Shown here: positions 6,181 to 13,767 of the stretch, one piece after another
Numbering within the stretch: position 1 is the first letter of the stretch
Layout: the number at the start of each line of letters is the position of its first letter
Notes under the pieces: generated by a model
Databases searched by the model: none
Told to the model about the DNA's origin: nothing
Seen by the model: the letters and a program-made list of their open reading frames with translations, nothing else
Source: Saprospirales bacterium
GTDB taxonomy: Bacteria > Bacteroidota > Bacteroidia > Chitinophagales > UBA8649
Direction: 5' to 3'
Length of the DNA stretch: 33,356 nucleotides
Assembly (NCBI GenBank): GCA_002708985.1
Contig: PAPS01000003.1
Coordinates: forward strand, 1-33,356
Program-made: the position numbers and the translations under genes

Positions 6181-8475
6181 TTAAAAAAAAGATAAAAATT
6201 TGATTGTAGGTTGTATTCCTGGCTCGTTAGCGAAATATCTCCAACGATTGAGGTACGTTCTGTATCGGTGATTGGTGATGTTTTTGCATTCGGCAATTAC
6301 TTTGAAGGACAAATATTTCTTTGTCCTGATAAATAATTCTGCACTCACATTTACAAGGTGCGCTGCATCTGGAGGTATAACAGCTACTTGATTACGCGGG
6401 TAGAACCAAGCTCTTGCAAGATATTGATAATCTACTGAGAGACTTAGTGAATTGTTATTTCTGAGAGAGGGTGTCCAGGTTAATCCGGGATTTATATCTA
6501 GCGGTGGTATGTCTGGTAAGGCATCTTTAGAATCAATATTTTGTCCTAGAAGTAATGATGAGGTAAGGCTTGCTTCTATATTTAAAAGTTCAAAACTTTT
6601 TAAAATACTGAAGTCGAGTCCGCCTAGTTGCGCTCTATTCTGCAAATATTCTTGCACAAAGAAAGCACCTGATATCGATAATTCTGGTATGGTGCTCGAG
6701 GCCGTATAGATGTAGTTGGGAAAATAATTGTAGTATACACCTGTGTATAATTCCCATCCATTACTCATATCGAAAGGTAAACTAAGATTTACTTGCCAAA
6801 CTTGTTCGCTTTGTATAGTTGAATCACCGCGAACAATGACAGCAGCTGCTGGGTGGATTCCGTCGGCATACCGTTCATATAGGTTGGGTAATCTTCTTGT
6901 GGTCGATAAGTCTAGACGATAGCTCTTCCATGCCAGGCCAAGACTACCCGCATACAAGCTAGGGGATTCACTAGACTCTATATATTCGCGTTGCCGTGTG
7001 AAATACTTTACTTGTCGCTGAACGTACTCATAACGAAGACCACCAAAAACAGTAATTGATTCTGCCCCGTATTCAGATTCAACATACATGGCAATTGTAT
7101 TAGTATTAGCAAATGGAACTAACGGTCTTCTTCCTGTTCCATCTTGAGGTCGATTTTCCTCATGGCTGTATCGTAGTCCTACCTTGGTGTAGTTTGTTGA
7201 GTTTCGATGATCTAAAGAAATTTCTCCATGGGTAGTTCTAAGCTTTAAGTCCACTACTGGAATGCTGTCTCGATTCCATCTCCGTATATCAAATTCTTGG
7301 CGCTCATTTTGTTGATATCCTGCAGCAATATGAAGGTGTGTCTTTGGACTTAGATTTAGTTGGCTATTTGAGCCAACGGTAAAATGTTGAGTATTCTGTT
7401 TGGGGTTGTCAATAGTATACTTAGGCTTGTCCTCTGTGTAAAAAGGAATTTCTCGACTAAGTGCGTCATTAAAGTCTGTTAAGTTTCCAATATGGGCACT
7501 TCTTAAAATCCCTGTATTTCTAGAAAAAAACCCTACATGGGTTTCGTGTTGCCAAATTTTCCACTTGCTGTGCAGATTTATTCTTTGAACGTGTTGTCTC
7601 ATACCAGTATTAGTAAGGACATAGTCCGGACTTCGATGATCACTTTGTCCTTGGATACCACCACTGTAGGTGAGGGTTATGTTTTTGGTTATGGAACCAG
7701 CGATTTGCCCGTGAACTCCAAGCCCTAAACCATTTAAATACATTGACTTAATAATATTACCGTGCCAGTGGTCTTGGTCAGTCGGTAGGTCGGTGGAAAT
7801 TACATAGGCTCCACCCATAGCGGCGGTTCCGTATCGCACAGCGGCCGATCTGGTGTAAATTTCTATATGATTGCCTGCCCAAGGACTAACATCTGGGGCA
7901 TGTTCTATCCCCCAGTCTTGGTCGCGATGAATGATACCATGATTTATCATTTGAAGTCTATGACCATATAAACCGTGTATCATTGGTTTAGCAATATGCC
8001 CACCATGACTTAACATGGATATTCCTGGAATATGTGATGCTAACTGAGCAAAGCTCTGATCTGCTTGCTTAATCAATGTAGCTGATGCAATAGTGATATT
8101 CGCATGTTCATGATGATTTTGATCACTATGAATTTCAACGTTGTCCATCCACTCACCGTGACTTTCAAGCATGATTATGATACTCGTGTCAGATCGCACA
8201 GTAATTTCTGTGTGGCTATTTAGACAACAACCATAACTAACCAAAGCACTTATTGTAGTTAACGAGTCGGGAAGGGAAAGTTCAATTTTACCTTCGGAAT
8301 CTGCTAAAGCAACCTCGTCTGAAGACTCAAGAGTCAAGGAGGTAAAAGGTAGTGGACTCTTATCGTGAAGGTCTATGAATTGAATGGATACGTTGAACTC
8401 TGTTGATTGAGCATAGGAAACTAAGGCAGTCAGCAAGAACAAAAGGCAAACCGAAAAGTATCTCATCTCTTTCAC
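6181..8475 (-). CDS. TonB-dependent outer-membrane receptor, His-rich, probable zinc uptake
   Basis: This 764-residue receptor has a signal peptide (MRYFSVCLLFLLTALVSYAQ), a carboxypeptidase-regulatory-like beta domain (about 25-105), a plug (about 120-230) and a 22-strand-type barrel ending in aromatic FLSFF. The plug is strikingly His-rich: it begins at HSDQNHHEHAN and continues through LSHGGHIAKPMIHGLYGHRLQMINHGIIHRDQDWGIEHAPD. The plug line SIPG-like SHIPGISM and the RYGTAAMGGAYVI block are standard. Histidine clusters of this kind are seen in zinc receptors of the ZnuD type, so zinc is the likely cargo, by inference. Start codons at 8475 and 8466 are both plausible. The predicted transcription start falls close to 8475, which would favour 8466 unless the message is leaderless. 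It is co-transcribed with the lipoprotein. Confidence 0.9.
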   Translation of the reverse strand: MKEMRYFSVCLLFLLTALVSYAQSTEFNVSIQFIDLHDKSPLPFTSLTLESSDEVALADSEGKIELSLPDSLTTISALVSYGCCLNSHTEITVRSDTSIIIMLESHGEWMDNVEIHSDQNHHEHANITIASATLIKQADQSFAQLASHIPGISMLSHGGHIAKPMIHGLYGHRLQMINHGIIHRDQDWGIEHAPDVSPWAGNHIEIYTRSAAVRYGTAAMGGAYVISTDLPTDQDHWHGNIIKSMYLNGLGLGVHGQIAGSITKNITLTYSGGIQGQSDHRSPDYVLTNTGMRQHVQRINLHSKWKIWQHETHVGFFSRNTGILRSAHIGNLTDFNDALSREIPFYTEDKPKYTIDNPKQNTQHFTVGSNSQLNLSPKTHLHIAAGYQQNERQEFDIRRWNRDSIPVVDLKLRTTHGEISLDHRNSTNYTKVGLRYSHEENRPQDGTGRRPLVPFANTNTIAMYVESEYGAESITVFGGLRYEYVQRQVKYFTRQREYIESSESPSLYAGSLGLAWKSYRLDLSTTRRLPNLYERYADGIHPAAAVIVRGDSTIQSEQVWQVNLSLPFDMSNGWELYTGVYYNYFPNYIYTASSTIPELSISGAFFVQEYLQNRAQLGGLDFSILKSFELLNIEASLTSSLLLGQNIDSKDALPDIPPLDINPGLTWTPSLRNNNSLSLSVDYQYLARAWFYPRNQVAVIPPDAAHLVNVSAELFIRTKKYLSFKVIAECKNITNHRYRTYLNRWRYFANEPGIQPTIKFLSFF

Positions 8476-8479
8476 GTAG

Positions 8480-8510
8480 CCAAGATAACTTGTTTTCCGT
8501 TAAATGCAAC
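8480..8510 (-). promoter_or_regulatory. Bacteroidota-type promoter of the TonB receptor operon
   Basis: On the minus strand GTTG (8510-8507) is separated by exactly 19 nt from TATCTTGG (8487-8480). This fits the TTTG-N19-TAnnTTTG layout used by Bacteroidota sigma-A, with one or two mismatches in each element. The box ends 4 nt before the first possible start codon at 8475. The 63-nt gap after the ppk2 stop leaves room for an independent promoter. Confidence 0.55.
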
Positions 8511-8519
8511 TTTGTTGCA
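8505..8519. promoter_or_regulatory. Palindromic operator candidate overlapping the -33 element
   Basis: TGCAAC-TTT-GTTGCA is a perfect 6-3-6 palindrome. Its receptor-proximal arm contains the -33 GTTG of the receptor promoter, so a bound dimer would block RNA polymerase. The nearby Fur-family protein is the obvious candidate, by inference. No second copy of this palindrome was found in the window. Confidence 0.55.
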
Positions 8520-8538
8520 AAAAAATACTGTTAAAAAC

Positions 8539-9336
8539 TTAAAAGATATCCTCGTCCTCGAAGGTGATTTCTTGTCTTTTTGGAATACGCGCTAAAACAT
8601 GTCGAATAGCCTCTAATCGGGCGTGATGCTTATTGTCTGCATCGATAACCTTCCACGGTGCGTGCTCAGTATCTGTTTCTTCGAGCATTTTGGATTTATA
8701 TTTTGTGTATTCCTCCCATAGCGATTGCGCGTAGTGGTCTAGTTTACCATGCTTCCAAAATCGCAATGGGTCTGATTTTAAGTCATCAAGGCGTTTTGCT
8801 TGAACTTCTTTTGAAATTGAAAAGTAGAATTTAATGAATATGATCCCATCATCGGTAATCATTTTCTCAAAGGGATTAACCGACTGCATAAAGCGCTCAT
8901 AGACCGCTTTACTGCAAAACTTATTCACAGGTTCAATAACTGCTCGATTATACCAACTTCGATCAAAAAACACCATTTCTCCTGGTGCTGGAAAATGTTC
9001 GATATATCGTTGGAAGTACCATTCCTGGTTAATCTCATCTTCTGGTTTTCCTAAGGCAATGATGCGATAATGACGTGGGTTTAAGAATTGTACAAAGCGC
9101 TGAATAGCCCCACCTTTGCCCGCTGCGTCTCTGCCTTCAAAAAGGATGATGACCCGTTTGTTTTCTTGAATCAAATGCGTTTGCATTTGGACCAACTCTT
9201 TTTGGAGTTTTTCCAGTTCTTGATAATATCGTGCGAAACGAAGTCCATCATCAATATCTACTTTTCCTTTATAAAGAAGACTTCTTAGACCGCGTGCGCT
9301 GTTAAGCAAGGATATATCTTCTTTACTGTAGCCCAT
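8539..9336 (-). CDS. ppk2: Polyphosphate kinase 2 family protein (second of tandem pair)
   Basis: This 265-residue PPK2 transfers phosphate between polyphosphate and nucleotides (usually making ATP or GTP from NDP, or NDP from NMP). Walker A is FEGRDAAGKGG (67-76) and Walker B is FFDRSWYNRA (123-132). The lid-region RFWKHGKLDHYAQSLWEEY and the C-terminal APWKVIDADNK block are typical of the family. Its ATG shares one base with the stop of the upstream paralogue (TAATG at 9336), so translation is coupled. The two copies share the catalytic motifs but differ widely elsewhere, including a shorter N-terminus here, so they may have different nucleotide preference or form a heteromer. The PPK2 class cannot be assigned with confidence by eye. 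Confidence 0.93.
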   Translation of the reverse strand: MGYSKEDISLLNSARGLRSLLYKGKVDIDDGLRFARYYQELEKLQKELVQMQTHLIQENKRVIILFEGRDAAGKGGAIQRFVQFLNPRHYRIIALGKPEDEINQEWYFQRYIEHFPAPGEMVFFDRSWYNRAVIEPVNKFCSKAVYERFMQSVNPFEKMITDDGIIFIKFYFSISKEVQAKRLDDLKSDPLRFWKHGKLDHYAQSLWEEYTKYKSKMLEETDTEHAPWKVIDADNKHHARLEAIRHVLARIPKRQEITFEDEDIF

Positions 9337-10229
9337 TAGATATCATCTTGGTTTAGTGATCGATGGTAGCGTTGGACAATGTCTGGATTGACTAGGGTCG
9401 ATACACTCGATTCCGATTTTCCATCATATTCAAATCTTGACAACACATACCGAATGGATTCAATTCGTGCTTGACGCTTAACGTTGGCGCGCACAATTAC
9501 CCATGGACAAAATGTCGTGTGCGTGCGACTAAACATCTGTTCTTTATAATAGGTGTATTCATCCCACAGCGCTTGTCCTTTTCGATCTACTGGACTAAAC
9601 TTCCATCGCTTAAGGTCATTAAGTATCCTTTCATTAAAGCGTTCCCTCTGTTCTTTTTTAGAAATGGAAAACCAAAATTTGATTACAGTTGTATCCTCCT
9701 CGTGAAGCATATTCTCAAATTCCGTGACTTGAGTCATAAATCGATTGTACTGAGCATCATTTGCAAATCCCATCACCGGCTCGACGACCGCACGATTGTA
9801 CCATGATCTATCAAATAGTACAATTTCTCCCGCATTGGGTAATTCTTTGATGTAGCGACGGAAATACCATTGTCCCTTTTCGAGGTCTGTAGGTTTGTTC
9901 AGGGCTACTACGCGCAAATGAATGGGGTTTAAGTGCATTCTGAATCGTCGTATTGCACCTCCCTTCCCAGCGGCATCCCTTCCTTCATACAGTATGGCGA
10001 TTCGCTTATTGTTTTTGACTACCCATTCTTGAAACTTAAGCAGTTCGATTTGCAATCCTTTGAGCTCATTACGATAGGTTTGGTAAGCATGCATTTCTTC
10101 GGCGAGAGGGTGATTCTTTTGCTTAAGCAGGTCGAGAAGCTCTTCCCGTGTATTAACTTTTGCTAAATCACTTTCGCTGAGCATATGCGCCTTATTTAAA
10201 GAGATAATATTTCCCTGTTCTTCTTTCAT
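9336..10229 (-). CDS. ppk2: Polyphosphate kinase 2 family protein (first of tandem pair)
   Basis: This 297-residue PPK2 paralogue has Walker A at YEGRDAAGKGG (81-91) and Walker B at LFDRSWYNRA (138-147), both complete. The helical lid KRWKFSPVDRKGQALWDEYTYYKE and the CPWVIVRANVKRQARIESIRYVL block follow in the usual order. It has about 15 more N-terminal residues than its downstream partner. The start overlaps the stop of the acetyltransferase gene by four bases (ATGA at 10226-10229), and its own stop overlaps the next ppk2 start. Both copies are therefore made from one message and presumably in matched amounts. Role: polyphosphate-driven nucleotide phosphorylation or polyphosphate turnover in the cytoplasm. 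Confidence 0.93.
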   Translation of the reverse strand: MKEEQGNIISLNKAHMLSESDLAKVNTREELLDLLKQKNHPLAEEMHAYQTYRNELKGLQIELLKFQEWVVKNNKRIAILYEGRDAAGKGGAIRRFRMHLNPIHLRVVALNKPTDLEKGQWYFRRYIKELPNAGEIVLFDRSWYNRAVVEPVMGFANDAQYNRFMTQVTEFENMLHEEDTTVIKFWFSISKKEQRERFNERILNDLKRWKFSPVDRKGQALWDEYTYYKEQMFSRTHTTFCPWVIVRANVKRQARIESIRYVLSRFEYDGKSESSVSTLVNPDIVQRYHRSLNQDDI

Positions 10230-10684
10230 CCGTGGATTTCTTCTTCATTGTATGTCAGGCGATAACGCATAACATAGTGCGTCAAGCCCACTTCTAAAAA
10301 AGGTCTTCCTTCCTTAGAATATAGCATTTTTTCATAAAAGCCCATGGCATTTTCCCTCGCGTGGCAATAGATTCCTTCAGCCTTGTGTGACTTTGCCAAC
10401 CTATGTGCTTCTTTAACAACTCTTCGTCCGACGCCCATGCCTTGGTATTCAGGTAGAACCCACATTTGTCGAAGTTTGACTGAAGCCGTGCTTAGGCCAT
10501 CAAGAGAAAGTCCTCCTATTACCCTTTTCTTCCAAGAATAGATGACAAGATGATTTTGATGTTGTTCAATTTCCAAGTCTTCTTGAGTGAATTTCATGCC
10601 AAGAGGATGTCTTAATACCGTTTCTCGCAGCTTCATGCTTTGATGATATAATGCACTATCAAATGGAGTCCAGTGAAGAATCAT
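10226..10684 (-). CDS. GNAT-family N-acetyltransferase
   Basis: This 152-residue protein has the GNAT fold. The acetyl-CoA pyrophosphate-binding loop is QMWVLPEYQGMGVGRRVVKEAHRLA, with the Q-x2-G-x-G pattern; later GIYCHARENAMGFYEKMLY matches beta-5/alpha-4 of the fold. The start is the ATG at 10684, which forms an ATGA overlap with the stop of the EamA gene; an upstream in-frame start at 10759 would run far into that gene. Its end overlaps the ppk2 start in the same way. The substrate is unknown; the ElaA-like size and the N-terminal MKLRETVLRHPLGM block suggest a small-molecule acetyltransferase. Confidence 0.85.
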   Translation of the reverse strand: MILHWTPFDSALYHQSMKLRETVLRHPLGMKFTQEDLEIEQHQNHLVIYSWKKRVIGGLSLDGLSTASVKLRQMWVLPEYQGMGVGRRVVKEAHRLAKSHKAEGIYCHARENAMGFYEKMLYSKEGRPFLEVGLTHYVMRYRLTYNEEEIHG

Positions 10685-11604
10685 GATTCTAAACGTTTTG
10701 AAAGGATTACGTTGAGAAAGACAGTGGCTATGATTAATGTCGTCCCCAAATAAAACCAACCATTGAGCATTTGGTATTCTTTAAGCGCGAGCGCTGCAAT
10801 GCCCACGCCGTATATTGGCTCTAGATTAAGGATGATATTAGCCGTAAATGCCGACATTGATTTTAATGCAGTCATTTCCAAACTAAAGGCAAGATTAGTA
10901 CATAGTACGGAAAGAATAATCATCCAAAACCAGTCGGAGGGTAGAAGCAACCATTCAAAACTTGATCCGAGTTGCCCTAAAAAAGGTAGGAAAAGACATA
11001 TCGTTAAAAAACCTCCCAACATTTGCAAGGCCGTAGCACTAGTGGCTGAGTCATGTCCAATCCACTTTTTATTGAATACAGAAAATAGGGCGGCAAGAAA
11101 AGCAGATAGGAGCCCTACACCGATAGCAAGAGCAAAATTGTTATCCCAGGTTAATGCGCCTTCAGGATTTGCTCTATTAATGCAGAGTAATCCAAGTAGT
11201 ATTATGATTCCTAGTATTAATTGATGTTTTCTAAATCGACTTCCGATAATCCAAGGTTCTAATATTGCCGTGAAAAAGGCTACCATGCCAAATACGCCTA
11301 ATACAAGAGAAGCACTGTTGCCTATTTTTATAGCACCATAGAAGGTGATCCAGTGAAGGGCCACTAAGCTTCCGTTTATCAAAAAAAGGATTCGCTTCGC
11401 TTTGGACATGGCTTGTAAGCCCTTCCAAACGCTGGGAATTAACATGAAAACGATGGTAGCAATTCCCATACGCCACCACACAAGACTTAGCGCATTCAGA
11501 GTAATAAGTTTCCCCAAAATGGCCGTAAACCCAAAGAGCAGGGTAGCGATATGCATGGAGGCAAGGCCTTGCATTGAAACGGAAGATGTACTGTTGCTAT
11601 TCAC
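10681..11604 (-). CDS. EamA/DMT-family inner-membrane transporter
   Basis: This 307-residue protein is made of about ten hydrophobic helices in two similar halves, the hallmark of drug/metabolite transporters of the EamA type. The first half holds FGFTAILGKLITLNALSLVWWRM and the second repeats it with ALFSVFNKKWIGH and SAFTANIILNLEPIYGV, the conserved L-P/EP motif of helix 9. The start is a GTG at 11604, 14 nt after the upstream stop; an ATG at 11574 (MQGLASMHIATL) is a reasonable alternative with a shorter cytoplasmic tail. Its substrate cannot be read from the sequence. The gene overlaps the next one by four bases. Confidence 0.88.
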   Translation of the reverse strand: MNSNSTSSVSMQGLASMHIATLLFGFTAILGKLITLNALSLVWWRMGIATIVFMLIPSVWKGLQAMSKAKRILFLINGSLVALHWITFYGAIKIGNSASLVLGVFGMVAFFTAILEPWIIGSRFRKHQLILGIIILLGLLCINRANPEGALTWDNNFALAIGVGLLSAFLAALFSVFNKKWIGHDSATSATALQMLGGFLTICLFLPFLGQLGSSFEWLLLPSDWFWMIILSVLCTNLAFSLEMTALKSMSAFTANIILNLEPIYGVGIAALALKEYQMLNGWFYLGTTLIIATVFLNVILSKRLES

Positions 11605-11618
11605 GGCTTGACAGAGCG

Positions 11619-12131
11619 TTATGATTTAGTCTTAAAGGACCAGGTGACCATAAACCGTGCTACCTCTTCTCCTTGAGAATTAGACCCAATAGAGGTGGCT
11701 TGATAGGTTCGACCCTCTTTACTCTCAACGGCATCTTGAATCGTTTTGGCCAAAGCGGGAACGTCATCAAATACAAAAGTTACCTTGCCCGTTGCCTTTT
11801 TAGAGAATGTTGCTTGGAGATCCACTACAAGCAGAGATATTTTTACAGGATGACTTCTTGTAATCATGAGGGCCGGCAGTCCACTAGCGAATTCGCCTGC
11901 CATAGATAATACAGCAAAATAGGTGGAGCGAAATGGATTTTGATTGAGCCATTTAAAAGGAATAGTCGTCTCGCAACGTTCCATAGAAAGGTGCTTCACA
12001 CGAAGACCGGCGAGCCAAGCCATGGGAAGTGTTTTTAGTAGAAAAAACCGAAATCCAATGGATTTAACCTGTCGTTGAAAGCGATCTATACGTCTTTGTT
12101 GTTCATTTATTAGCACTAATGGGTGTTCCAT
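11619..12131 (-). CDS. DUF4442 hotdog-fold protein (thioesterase-like)
   Basis: This 170-residue protein resembles the DUF4442 family of hotdog-fold proteins, related to acyl-CoA thioesterases and PaaI-like enzymes. Matching features are the N-terminal hydrophobic helix around RFFLLKTLPMAWLAGLRV, the FKWLNQNPFRSTYFAVLSMAGEFASGL helix corresponding to the central hotdog helix, and the beta strands that follow (KVTFVFDD, EVARFMVTWSF). A catalytic residue cannot be identified with certainty. It starts the minus-strand operon with EamA, GNAT and the two PPK2 genes, and it is transcribed divergently from the pterin genes across a 49-nt gap. Confidence 0.72.
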   Translation of the reverse strand: MEHPLVLINEQQRRIDRFQRQVKSIGFRFFLLKTLPMAWLAGLRVKHLSMERCETTIPFKWLNQNPFRSTYFAVLSMAGEFASGLPALMITRSHPVKISLLVVDLQATFSKKATGKVTFVFDDVPALAKTIQDAVESKEGRTYQATSIGSNSQGEEVARFMVTWSFKTKS

Positions 12132-12180
12132 TTATGGGATTTGACTGCAAGATACGGAGGATTAGAATTACCTTAGCACT
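12132..12180. promoter_or_regulatory. Short divergent promoter region between DUF4442 and PTPS genes
   Basis: Both transcription units must start within or very near these 49 bases. On the plus strand TACCTTAG (12169-12176) lies 12 nt before the PTPS ATG, close to TAnnTTTG. On the minus strand TATCTTGC (12154-12147) is a similar match for the DUF4442 gene. No matching TTTG element is present for either, so assignment is tentative. Confidence 0.35.
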
Positions 12181-12594
12181 ATGGTGCATCTGACAAGGAA
12201 AGAACATTTTAATGCGGCACATCGCTTATATGTCGATGCTTGGAGTAAAGAAAAAAACCAAGAAATCTTTGGTAGATGCGCCAACGAACACTACCACGGA
12301 CACAATTTTGAGGTCTTTGTAACAATAAAAGGTGATCCAGATGCTGTAACTGGATTCATAATGAACGCTCACGAATTATCTCAGATTATGAAGCGCGAAA
12401 TCTGTGACGAGTTAGATCACAAAAACCTCAATTTGGAGGTTGAATGGCTACAAGGTGTTAATCCAACCTGTGAGGTGGTAGTTATGAAAATATGGGAGCG
12501 TATTGAACCACTTATACCTTCTGCGCGTTTACACTCTATACGGTTACAGGAAACCCCGCGTATTTATGTGGAGTATTTTGGTCCTAAACAATAA
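12181..12594 (+). CDS. 6-pyruvoyltetrahydropterin synthase / QueD family enzyme
   Basis: This 137-residue zinc enzyme acts on 7,8-dihydroneopterin triphosphate, giving either 6-carboxytetrahydropterin (queuosine route) or 6-pyruvoyltetrahydropterin. HFNAAHRL holds the first zinc His and the C-x5-HGHNF block (CANEHYHGHNF) holds the other two and the catalytic Cys. The two-residue longer spacing (C-x5-HGH rather than the C-x3-HGH of E. coli QueD) resembles animal-type PTPS and is common in Bacteroidota members. DELDHKNLNLEV and the Glu in LQETPRIYVEY are also expected. The FolE2 gene follows after 9 nt and would supply the substrate from GTP, so the pair forms a two-step pathway. Queuosine or another reduced pterin is the likely end product. 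Confidence 0.9.
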   Translation: MVHLTRKEHFNAAHRLYVDAWSKEKNQEIFGRCANEHYHGHNFEVFVTIKGDPDAVTGFIMNAHELSQIMKREICDELDHKNLNLEVEWLQGVNPTCEVVVMKIWERIEPLIPSARLHSIRLQETPRIYVEYFGPKQ

Positions 12595-12603
12595 GGTTTT
12601 ACT

Positions 12604-13659
12604 ATGAAGGATGATAATTTTAAACATGAAGAGAACTTTGACGGCTATACGCGTAGTGAGTATCAAGGTGAGCGCTCGAAAAATCCTTCGATAATTCGAA
12701 AGGAAAGCGGCCAATTTTCGTCATCCAAAGAACCGAGTAGGGATTATGATGAACAGTATCGTCCAACAGAAAATGATATTGAGAACTTCCCAGATCTGCA
12801 AAATGGACCGTCATCACTGATACAAGGAGCGCCAGTTGAAATTCAGCAAGTTGGTATCCATAACTTTCGTTTACCCTTGCGCTACAAGAAAAGAGACGGC
12901 GGTGAAGTCGAACTAGAGACTAAGGTTACAGGAACGGTCTCTCTTGAAGCACATAAGAAGGGTATAAATATGTCGAGAATCATTCGGTCCTTTTATGAAT
13001 TCCAGGAGGACGTGTTTAGTATTGATACCCTAGATACGGTACTCTCGCATTACAAGGAAAAGTTAAACTCTTTTGATGCGAAAATTGCTTTAAAATTTGC
13101 CTATCCAATTCTACAGGAATCTCTAAGGTCTGGACTTGAAGGGTACCAATATTATGATGTAACCTTAGAAGGCAATCTCGATAAAAATGGTGTCCTCAAA
13201 AAGATTATTCATTTTGATTTTGTCTATTCTTCCGCTTGTCCTTGTTCCTATGAACTGGCTGAGTTTGCTAGAAAAACCCGAAATAAGGCTACTGTATCAC
13301 ATTCTCAGCGATCGGTCACAAGAGTTTCCGTTGAATTTGATGATGCAGTGTGGATTGAAGATTTGAGAGATATGTGTGCTAAGGCTTTACACACCGAAAC
13401 GCAGGTCATGGTTAAGCGTGAGGATGAAATGGCTTTTGCTGAACTCAATGGATCATACCTTAAATTTGTAGAAGACGCTGCTCGACTCTTATATGAGCAA
13501 TTAATCAATGATAAGAGAATTAAAGACTTTAGAGTGATCTGCTCACACCAAGAGTCCTTACACTCTCATGATGCAGTGTCGGTTATTCTTGCGCCAAATA
13601 GTAGGTTTTGTGCTGAAGTGCCTCATCAAGTGTGGTCTAGTCTAATCCACAATTCGTAA
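12604..13659 (+). CDS. folE2: GTP cyclohydrolase FolE2 (type IB)
   Basis: FolE2 converts GTP to 7,8-dihydroneopterin triphosphate, the first step of folate, queuosine and tetrahydropterin synthesis. The core starts near residue 62 with FPDLQNGPS and VGIHNFRLPLRY. The conserved VSLEAHKKGINMSRI (112-126), SSACPCS with Cys212 and Cys214, HSQRS with His233, KREDEMAFAELNG and SHQESLHSHDA blocks all fit the metal and substrate site of the family. Unlike zinc-dependent FolE, this type does not strictly need zinc. The protein is 351 residues, longer than usual, because of about 60 hydrophilic, charged N-terminal residues with no recognisable fold. No better internal start was seen, and the ATG at 12604 is 9 nt after the PTPS stop. 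Confidence 0.9.
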   Translation: MKDDNFKHEENFDGYTRSEYQGERSKNPSIIRKESGQFSSSKEPSRDYDEQYRPTENDIENFPDLQNGPSSLIQGAPVEIQQVGIHNFRLPLRYKKRDGGEVELETKVTGTVSLEAHKKGINMSRIIRSFYEFQEDVFSIDTLDTVLSHYKEKLNSFDAKIALKFAYPILQESLRSGLEGYQYYDVTLEGNLDKNGVLKKIIHFDFVYSSACPCSYELAEFARKTRNKATVSHSQRSVTRVSVEFDDAVWIEDLRDMCAKALHTETQVMVKREDEMAFAELNGSYLKFVEDAARLLYEQLINDKRIKDFRVICSHQESLHSHDAVSVILAPNSRFCAEVPHQVWSSLIHNS

Positions 13660-13767
13660 TACGATTCCCATACCGTTCGGCAGATGCTGGATATGTTTTT
13701 TCTAGGAATACTTTCTCAGGTATACGAAGTGCATACCTCTTTGTACTTTCATTGAAAATTTAACTGC

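Noticed and set aside
6165-6296. N-terminal extension of the lipoprotein frame up to 6296
   Set aside because: It overlaps the 3' end of the receptor gene and would bury the signal peptide; ATG 6164 fits far better.
10685-10759. GNAT start at 10759
   Set aside because: It would extend 75 nt into the EamA gene; ATG 10684 forms the same ATGA overlap seen at its other end.
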